Shown here one piece after another: positions 6,590-12,436 of a stretch of DNA of 12,436 bases. The notes under the pieces were generated by a model. It did no database searches and was not told where the DNA came from. It worked only from the letters and a program-made list of their open reading frames with translations. Position 1 is the first letter of the stretch, and each line of letters begins with the position of its first letter. The DNA is from CAVRZY01 sp963725415 (lineage in GTDB: Bacteria > Acidobacteriota > Terriglobia > Bryobacterales > Bryobacteraceae): the NCBI GenBank assembly GCA_963725415.1, contig CAVRZY010000201.1, positions 1 through 12,436 on the forward strand. The letters are read 5' to 3'. The position numbers and the translations under genes were made by a program.

Positions 6590-9500
6590 CTACGCGCGGC
6601 GGATGGAGACGGAGACCTGTTCACCGGCCAGGGTCAGTTCGAGCGTGGCGTCCCCGGCATCCCCGGGCGCGAGGCGGTCGGCGAGAAGCTCGGTGCGCAA
6701 GAATTCCTGATGTGCGGCGAGGGCTTCAACGATGTGGGGAGGGGCGGAGTATTCCACTTCGATGCGGTCGGTGACGGCCAGGTTCATGGCCCGGCGCTGG
6801 TCCTGGAGGCAGCGATTGAAGTCGCGGGCAATCCCTTCCTTGCGCAACTCGGGCGTCAGGGTGGTGTCCAGAGCGACGAAGGTCCCTTGATCTTCGAGAG
6901 CCTTCAGGTGCCGAGGGCCCTCGTAGACGATTTGCACGTCGTCCCTGGCGAGCTGGAACGTTCCTTCGCCTGAGGGAAGCTGGTAGAACCCGCGGTCCCG
7001 GAAGGAAGCTAGCGCCGTCCTGGGGTCTGCTGCCGCCAGCGCGGTCGAAATGGTTTTGAAGTCCTTCCCCGCCCTGGGCCCCAGTTTCTTCGCCTCCGGC
7101 TTCAGCTTGATCGAGACCAGCGCAAATTCATCCTCGATGAGAGAGAGCTTCTTGATGTTGCCTTCCTCGAGGATCTGGGCGACGTAATCCGGCTGGCTGA
7201 GGACCGCGCGTTCGTGTTGGTCGCGCGGTTTGACGAACAACGTGGAAAGCGGCTGGCGGATTCTCACCTTGCTCTGCATGCGAAGACTCAGGAGCAAGTT
7301 CTTGATCCGGATCACGCTGTCGATGTTTTGCTCGAGCGCCTCGTCGATCAGAGTCGCATCCACGGTTGGATAGGGCGTCAGATGGACCGACTCCGGCGCC
7401 TGAGGGTCAATCGAGCGAACGAGGTTCTGATAGACCTCCTCCATGAGAAACGGCAGGACCGGGGCCAGGGCGCGGATCAGGGTGGTCAGCACGGCATAGA
7501 GGGTGCGGTAGGCGGCTTCTTTGTCCTGGTCAGCCTCGCTTTTCCAGAAACGGCGGCGGGACCGCCGCAAGTACCAGTTGGAGAACTCCTCCTCGAACTG
7601 CTGCATTCGTTCCATCAGCCGGTAGATGGCGAAATCCTCGAAGGCGGTGCGAGCGGTTTCAACCAGCCGCTGGAGGCGGCTGAGGATCCAGCGATCGAGT
7701 TCGTTGAGCGCCACCTTCTCCGCGCTTGGGGTCCACTGCCAGTTGTCGGCCTCGGCGTAGGTGACGAAGAAACTGTAGCAGTTCCACAGCGTCAGTAGCT
7801 TGCGGCGGACCTCGTTGTCGAGGGTGGGACCAGCCTCCCTGGCGGGATGGAGGTCGGGGAAATTGAGATTCTGGACGGGCTTCTGCTCGGCGTAGATGTA
7901 GCGCATCACCTCGGCGCCGAACACCTCGGCGGCTTCGTCGAAAGCGATAGCATTGCCCTTCGACTTATGCATCTCCTCGCCGCGTGCGTCGCGCACCAGG
8001 GCATGGCCGAGCAGGGTGCGGAAGGGCGCGCGCCCATCCAGCATGGCGCTCATGGCCAGCAGGGAGTAGAACCAGTTGCGGAACTGGCCGGGGAAGCACT
8101 CCAGGACCAGGTCGGCGGGGAACCAGCGGCGCCAGTACTCGCGGTCGGTGTTGTAGCGCATGGTGCTGAAGGAGACGATGCCCGCGTCCAGCCAGGGATT
8201 GCCGACATCCTCGATGCGGCTGGCTTGGCCTCCGCAACGCTGGCAGGCGATCTTGACTGCGTCGATGTGCGGCCGGTGCGGCGAGTGGCCCTCAAACTGG
8301 TCCCAGCCGGCGATTGCTTTTTGGCGCAATTCTTCGAGCCCGCCGATGACCATGAAGTGCTCGCACTGCCCGCAGACCCAGATCGGCAGGGCCAGGCCCC
8401 AGAACCGTTTTTTGGAGATCATCCAGTCGCCCATGTTGCGCAGCCAGTCCTGCTCGCGGGCTTCGCCGTCCGGTGGGATCCAGCGGATCTCGGGCACGAT
8501 ACGCTGAATGCGGTCGCGCCAGCTCATGCGGATGAACCACTCATCCACGGGGCGGAACACCAGTTCCTGTTTGCAGCGCCAGCAATGCGGATAGACGTGA
8601 GGGTAGTTCTCGCGGGCCACCAGCAATCCCTGGCCGCGCAAGTGATGGATGATGTCTTCGGCCACGCCCACTGCCGGACGTCCGGTCAACTCGCCGAATT
8701 GGTCGATAAAAACGGCGCTCTCATCGAGCGGCGCGAGGGAGGGGAGATGGTGCTCGAGACCAAGCACCTGGTCCTCGGCGCCGCAGCCCGGGGCGATGTG
8801 GACGAGGCCCGTGCCTTCCACCTCGCTCACCTCGCTCCAGGGGATGACACGGTGGGAGTCGGCCGCCGTTTTCCCGTCGCCGGTGGAGCCGAACGGGAAC
8901 ACGCCTCCGGGCCTCTGCTGCGCCGGAAGCGAGTCGAAAGGTCCCTGATAGGTCAATCCGATGAGCTCGCGCCCCGGCAACTCGCCCAATACCTCCACAT
9001 TCCCCGAGCCGCGCAGAATGGTGCGGATGGACGGGAGCTTGTGTACTTCGCGCTTGCCTTCCACCTGGAGATCCTGGATCCGCTCGCGCTCGAAGTTGCC
9101 CTTGCCAACGTAGTAGACCCAGTCGTTGTGGCGGACTCGAAGGTAGGTCATCTCTGGGTGGACAGCGACGGCCACGTTGGAGGTGAGCGTCCAGGGCGTG
9201 GTGGTCCAAACCAGCAGAGCGGTATCGCGCTGGTTGCGGAGCGGGAAGCGGACAAAGACGGAGGGATGCTTCACGATCTGCCGGCCTTCGGCCACTTCCA
9301 TCTGGGACAGCCCCGTGCCGCAACGGCCGCACCAGGGCATCACGTCGTGACCGCGATAGATGAAACCCTCGTCGTGGCACTTCTTCAGAAAGGACCAGAT
9401 GGTGTAGTTGTTTTCGTCCGAGAAGGTGAAGTAGCTTCCGCCGAACTCGGCGCTGCCCAAGCGCCCGATCAGGCGGCTGGCTCGATCGGTGAAGGTCTTG

Positions 9501-10012
9501 CCGGTGGGAGCGCGGATGGTGATTTCCCGGTCGCCCTCGCGCAAGGCGTCGCGCAGCGCCAGCAGCGTGGCCGGATCGTCCCAGTCGCACCAGTGACCCA
9601 GCCGGATGGACTGCTCGACGATGCAGGCCGCATAGGTGAGCACCCTCTCCTTGCACTCTCTGATGAAGCGGTCAATGCCGTACTGGCGGATTTCTTTCTT
9701 GGACGCTAGCCCGATACTCTTCTCGACTTCCACCTCGACCCACAGGCCCTGGCAGTCGAAGCCGTTCTGGAAGCGCTGGTCTCGGCCGTTCATGGCCTGG
9801 AAGCGCTGGAACATGTCTTTCAAAGCCCGGCCCCAGGCATGGTGCACGCCCATGGGATTGTTGGCCGTGATGGGGCCGTCCAGAAACGACCAGCGGGGCC
9901 CGCCCGCCAGCCTGGCTCTCAGCTTCCGGAACGGTTGAATGTCATCCCACAACTTCAGGATGGAGTGTTCGATGGCGGGGAAGTCCGGAACTTTGGGCAC
10001 GGGTTTGTACAT
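6590..10012 (-). CDS. ileS: Isoleucyl-tRNA synthetase
   Basis: A 1140-residue class Ia synthetase that charges tRNA-Ile with isoleucine in the cytoplasm. The HIGH-type motif is DGPITANNPMGVHHAWGR (45-62, with GVHH). NGFDCQGLWVEVEVEK follows at 83-98. The CP1 editing domain, which removes misacylated valine, contains LLVWTTTPWTLTSN (266-279) and GTGLVHIAPGCGAED. The KMSKS-type motif is GEEMHKSKGN (678-687). Zinc-knuckle-like cysteine pairs lie at CWRC (477-480), CGQC (547-550) and CQRC (590-593). From about 765 on is the anticodon-binding region (NELDRWILSRL, FSNWYLRRSRRRFW) and a C-terminal domain. An extra segment of about 45 residues near 145-190 precedes SYFTFSDENNYTIW; I remember this insertion from related enzymes. 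The start at 10012 fits the family N-terminus (MYKPVPKVPDFPAIEHSIL); its ribosome site is weak. No T-box leader is visible. The 3' part is duplicated, in broken form, at 4073-4460. Confidence 0.95.
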   Translation of the reverse strand: MYKPVPKVPDFPAIEHSILKLWDDIQPFRKLRARLAGGPRWSFLDGPITANNPMGVHHAWGRALKDMFQRFQAMNGRDQRFQNGFDCQGLWVEVEVEKSIGLASKKEIRQYGIDRFIRECKERVLTYAACIVEQSIRLGHWCDWDDPATLLALRDALREGDREITIRAPTGKTFTDRASRLIGRLGSAEFGGSYFTFSDENNYTIWSFLKKCHDEGFIYRGHDVMPWCGRCGTGLSQMEVAEGRQIVKHPSVFVRFPLRNQRDTALLVWTTTPWTLTSNVAVAVHPEMTYLRVRHNDWVYYVGKGNFERERIQDLQVEGKREVHKLPSIRTILRGSGNVEVLGELPGRELIGLTYQGPFDSLPAQQRPGGVFPFGSTGDGKTAADSHRVIPWSEVSEVEGTGLVHIAPGCGAEDQVLGLEHHLPSLAPLDESAVFIDQFGELTGRPAVGVAEDIIHHLRGQGLLVARENYPHVYPHCWRCKQELVFRPVDEWFIRMSWRDRIQRIVPEIRWIPPDGEAREQDWLRNMGDWMISKKRFWGLALPIWVCGQCEHFMVIGGLEELRQKAIAGWDQFEGHSPHRPHIDAVKIACQRCGGQASRIEDVGNPWLDAGIVSFSTMRYNTDREYWRRWFPADLVLECFPGQFRNWFYSLLAMSAMLDGRAPFRTLLGHALVRDARGEEMHKSKGNAIAFDEAAEVFGAEVMRYIYAEQKPVQNLNFPDLHPAREAGPTLDNEVRRKLLTLWNCYSFFVTYAEADNWQWTPSAEKVALNELDRWILSRLQRLVETARTAFEDFAIYRLMERMQQFEEEFSNWYLRRSRRRFWKSEADQDKEAAYRTLYAVLTTLIRALAPVLPFLMEEVYQNLVRSIDPQAPESVHLTPYPTVDATLIDEALEQNIDSVIRIKNLLLSLRMQSKVRIRQPLSTLFVKPRDQHERAVLSQPDYVAQILEEGNIKKLSLIEDEFALVSIKLKPEAKKLGPRAGKDFKTISTALAAADPRTALASFRDRGFYQLPSGEGTFQLARDDVQIVYEGPRHLKALEDQGTFVALDTTLTPELRKEGIARDFNRCLQDQRRAMNLAVTDRIEVEYSAPPHIVEALAAHQEFLRTELLADRLAPGDAGDATLELTLAGEQVSVSIRRA

Positions 10013-10117
10013 GGCGAGCTCGAGTGCAGACTTTTCACTGTAGCAGCATAGTCCGGCAGGGACGCAACCGAACGACCGCGCCAGCGACGTACGCAGGCGC
10101 GGTGACCGTGCCCGGGC
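10013..10117 (-). promoter_or_regulatory. Upstream region of ileS
   Basis: This 105-bp interval between the ileS start and the tandem repeat array should contain the ileS promoter. Read on the minus strand it includes TATGCT (a possible -10) but no well-spaced -35 box, and only a weak GAG before the ATG. I see no T-box or other known riboswitch signature. Confidence 0.3.
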
Positions 10118-10480
10118 AATTGACGATTGCCGATTTTCTCATTGACGATTGGCGGAGGCACGCCCGGTGGCCGCAGTGCAATCGTCAATGAATCAATCGA
10201 CCAGAATTGACGATTGCCGATTTTCTCACTGACGATTGGCGGAAGCAGGCCCAGGGGGTCGCAGTGCAATCGTCAATGAATCAATCGACCAGAATTGACG
10301 ATTGCCGATTTTCTCATTGACGATTGGCGGAAGCAGGCCCAGGGGGTCGCAGTGCAATCGTCAATGAGTCAATCGACCAGAATTGACGATTGCCGATTTT
10401 CTCATTGACGATTGGCGGAAGCAGGCCCCGGGGGTCGCAGTGCAATCGTCAATGATTCAATCGTCAATGAATCAATCGTT
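10118..10480. repeat. Tandem array: four 87-88-bp repeats with palindromic arms
   Basis: Units start at 10118, 10205, 10293 and 10381, followed by a rearranged partial unit to about 10480. Each unit begins AATTGACGATTGCCGATTTT, repeats the TGACGATTGGCGG core about 22 bases later, and carries the inverted form CAATCGTCAAT near its end, so each transcript could fold through an 11-bp stem (in unit 2, arms 10206-10216 and 10267-10277). Units 2-4 are nearly identical; unit 1 is more diverged around GGAGGCACGCCCGGTGG. Near identity points to recent expansion by slippage or recombination. It lies between the ileS promoter region and the group II intron. No gene is present; translated frames here are repetitive artefacts. 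Confidence 0.9.
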
Positions 10481-10517
10481 GGGAGTGTATACTGGTCCAC
10501 CCGGGCTCCAAAAATGG

Positions 10518-10523
10518 AAATCC
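10518..10523 (+). other. IBS1 (intron target site), AAATCC
   Basis: The six bases immediately before the intron are the exact complement of GGATTT at 10705-10710 inside intron domain I, the likely EBS1. The adjacency to the GTGCG start supports the 5' splice site after 10523. Confidence 0.65.
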
Positions 10524-10884
10524 GTGCGCCGGGATAAACCGGCACGAGGCAGAGAATGCAAGAGTCTTACGAGAAAGGGGTAGCGACCCGCTCGGCCTCG
10601 AGTTTTGCGCTGGGTACCGCGAGGTATCTGGCGAAGCGTAAACAGAGGTACAGGTGGGCTGGGTATCGAGCTTCGAAAAATTGCAATCAGGGCGCCGACG
10701 CTGTGGATTTGGCGGAAGGCAACATGACCGAAGACGCTAGCGCGAGCCGGCGGTCAGTCCTGCGTAGTCGTAGACCCCAGGCACGCCTGGAAGCTTCATG
10801 CACGAGAACCGGGAGACCTCCGGGATGCCTGTCGGGAAAGTAGACGGCAGGCCGGCGGGAGAAGGCGATAGCCACACGGCCCGC

Positions 10885-12358
10885 ATGCACGTCCTTGAGG
10901 AGTCGGACAGCGGCATAGTACCAATGAACCACTCGAACAAAGACGGGGCACCGTTGGCGGAGGGTGGGGAGGGAAGGGCGCGGGCCAAGGAGAACATCAT
11001 CAATCCGGCACGCACCCGACACAGGGCGGGGCACGCGTGTCCCAGGGATTGGCGGGTGTGCGGAAAGCAGCGCAGGAGGGAAGGGAGCAGCGGTTCACCG
11101 CTTTGCTCCACCATCTGACGGTCGGATTGCTCCGGGAAAGCTTTTACGCTCTGAAGCGAAAGGCGGCGCCCGGAGTGGACGGCATAGGGTGGCAGGAGTA
11201 TGAAACCGGGCTGGAGGATCGGCTGATCGATCTGCACAGCCGGGTACACCGCGGGGCGTACCGGGCGAAGCCATCAAGAAGAGTCTACATCCCGAAGGCC
11301 GACGGGCGGCAACGCCCGCTGGGGATCGCGGCGCTGGAGGACAAGATCGTCCAACAGGCCGTGGTCACGATCCTCAACCAGATTTACGAGGAGGACTTTC
11401 AAGGCTTCTCCTACGGGTTCCGGCCGGGGCGGAGCCAGCATCAAGCGCTGGATGCGCTGACGGTCGGGATCAAGCGGAAGCGAGTGAACTGGGTGCTGGA
11501 CGCGGACATTCGTGGGTTCTTCGATCATATCGACCACGAATGGATGATGAAGTTCGTCCAGCACCGCGTGGCCGATCCGCGGATACTCCGGCTGATCCAG
11601 AAATGGTTGAAGGCAGGGGTATGGAGGAGGGCAGTGGTCGGAGACGGAGGTGGGTACGCCGCAAGGGGCGGTGATCTCGCCGCTGCTGGCCAATATCTAT
11701 CTGCACTACGTCTTCGACCTCTGGGTGGAGGCCTGGCGCAAGAAGTGCGCGCAGGGCGACGTGATCGTCGTCCGCTATGCGGACGATAGCGTGGTGGGTT
11801 TCCAACACCGGGCGGAAGCCGAGCGGTTTCTGGAGGATCTCCGGGAGCGGCTGGGGAAGTTTGGGTTGGAACTCCATCCGGACAAGACGCGCCTGATCGA
11901 GTTCGGGCGGTTCGCCGAACAGGACCGGAAACGACGAGGGGAAGGCAAGCCCGAGACGTTCGACTTTCTGGGGTTCACGCACATCTGCGGGAAGACCCAG
12001 AAGGGGTACTTCACGGTGAGGCGCAAGACGGTGAGGCAAGCGGATGCGAGCGAAGCTGCAGCAAGTCAAGCGGCAACTCCGCGCGCGGATGCACGACCCG
12101 GTGGCGCAAACGGGAGAGTGGCTCAAGTCGGTCGTGCAAGGCTACTTCAACTATCACGCGGTACCGGGCAACCTCGACAGCCTGGGGTGTTTCGGGAGCG
12201 GGTGACTCGGCTCTGGCGAAGGACCTTGTTCGGACCGCAGCCAGACGCACCGAGTTCCTTGGACCCGCATGCACCGCTTGGCGGTGCGCTGGATTCCCCA
12301 ACCGCGCGTGCTCCACCCGTATCCTGAGTGTCGCTTTGCCGCCAGCTATCCGAGATAG
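10885..12358 (+). pseudogene. Group II intron reverse transcriptase/maturase, frameshifted
   Basis: The intron-encoded protein would copy and help splice its intron. Starting at ATG 10885 (MHVLEESDSGIVPMNHSNKDG), the family sequence can be followed to the stop at 12356-12358 only by changing frame about five times: near 11025; at 11620-11632; an extra base near 12034; a lost G near 12186; and near 12232-12238. Motifs survive in pieces: APGVDG, VYIPKADGRQRPLGIAALED and FSYGFRPGRS (RT1-2), WVLDADIRGFFDHIDH (RT3), GTPQGAVISPLLANIYL (RT4), the YADD active site (11776-11787), LELHPDKTRLIEFGR (RT6), FDFLGFTH (RT7), then the maturase X domain WLKSVVQGYFNYHAVPGN and the C-terminus WIPQPRVLHPYPECRF. 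No HNH endonuclease domain follows. Catalytic residues are unchanged, so decay is recent, but no full protein can be made. Confidence 0.9.
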
Positions 12359-12391
12359 GAGCCGTATGCGCTAAGAGCGCCCGTACGGATC
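12359..12391 (+). ncRNA. Group II intron domain V (catalytic hairpin)
   Basis: The lower helix pairs GAGCCGTAT (12359-12367) with GTACGGATC (12383-12391), with the AGC catalytic triad at 12360-12362. Two bases (CC, 12381-12382) bulge on the 3' side, and the upper helix pairs GCGC (12368-12371) with GCGC (12377-12380). This is the size and shape of domain V. One pair in the triad (G12361 with A12389) is a mismatch where G-U is usual; I cannot tell whether this is native to the family or a mutation. Confidence 0.85.
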
Positions 12392-12394
12392 TGT

Positions 12395-12428
12395 GCGGGG
12401 GGTGCTGGGCAACTGGCATCCCTACCGC
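12395..12428 (+). ncRNA. Group II intron domain VI with bulged branch-point A
   Basis: GCGG (12395-12398) pairs with CCGC (12425-12428), and GGGGTGC (12399-12405) pairs with GCATCCC (12416-12422) with one G-U pair. T12423 and A12424 are left unpaired on the 3' side. A12424 lies seven bases before the predicted intron end, the normal position of the lariat branch adenosine. Confidence 0.82.
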
Positions 12429-12436
12429 GACCGGCT

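Larger units (their letters stand above)
10524..12431 (+). mobile_element. Complete group II intron (about 1908 nt)
   Basis: A self-splicing retroelement. The 5' end is GTGCGCC, the usual bacterial group II start. The 5' part (10524 to about 10880) is the domain I-IV ribozyme scaffold, with GGATTT (10705-10710) as probable EBS1 pairing with the six exon bases before the intron. The maturase gene lies in domain IV and its stop codon touches domain V. Domain V (12359-12391) and domain VI (12395-12428, bulged A at 12424) are both recognisable, and the 3' end is ...GAC at 12431, seven bases after the branch A. All ribozyme parts I can check look intact, while the encoded protein is frameshifted. 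The downstream exon has only five bases in the window. The intron class is left open because I could not fold domains I-III. Confidence 0.87.

Noticed and set aside
7847..9709. A 620-codon open frame on the plus strand opposite ileS
   Set aside because: It lies wholly antisense to a clear ileS and its product lacks domain patterns. Long antisense frames are common in high-GC genes.
10013..10117. A T-box leader for ileS
   Set aside because: No T-box sequence or terminator/antiterminator pair is visible, and T-boxes are largely a Firmicutes trait.
10118..10480. A CRISPR array
   Set aside because: The 88-bp units repeat in full, with no variable spacers. Copies are contiguous tandem repeats.
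10885..12358. Sequencing error as the cause of the maturase frameshifts
   Set aside because: Not fully excluded, but long frames elsewhere in the window are intact and the broken frames are confined to mobile or duplicated DNA.

Overview
The window comes from a high-GC bacterial chromosome. The likely source is an acidobacterium of the Solibacter/Bryobacter kind. That is inferred from gene style only: an IS1380-type transposase remnant, an exported SagB/ThcOx-like nitroreductase, a GH42-like exported glycosidase, a DUF433/DUF5615 pair, an IleRS with the GVHH and MHKSKGN signatures, and many short dispersed palindromes. No rRNA or tRNA gene is present to confirm it.

Layout from left to right. 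Positions 1-324 (minus strand) hold the broken N-terminal part of an IS1380-family transposase, cut by the window edge. Positions 325-1170 carry no believable gene but contain two inverted repeats, one a 92-nt imperfect palindrome. Next is a divergent pair: an exported nitroreductase-like protein (1171-1824, minus) and a 717-residue exported GH42-like glycoside hydrolase (1906-4059, plus), separated by only 81 bp. Immediately after the hydrolase, 4073-4460 is a degraded, internally deleted copy of the 3' part of ileS. It is followed by a translationally coupled DUF433 antitoxin / DUF5615 PIN-like toxin pair (4515-5197) and an unrecognised protein (about 5565-6281). The intact ileS lies on the minus strand at 6590-10012.

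Upstream of ileS is an array of four 88-bp tandem repeats with palindromic arms (10118-10480). The right end (10524-12431) is a complete group II intron. Its 5' GTGCG end, an EBS1/IBS1 match, domain V and domain VI with a bulged adenosine can all be read. Its reverse transcriptase/maturase gene keeps every main motif, including YADD, but is split by about five frameshifts.

The only clear functional groupings are the coupled toxin-antitoxin pair and perhaps the divergent nitroreductase/hydrolase pair. The rest is a housekeeping gene (ileS) set among duplication debris and decaying mobile elements. I found no convincing new defence or metabolic system. The most unusual structures are the deleted ileS tail duplication bordering a TA locus, and an apparently intact ribozyme carrying a dead maturase that seems to interrupt the first codons of an unseen gene.
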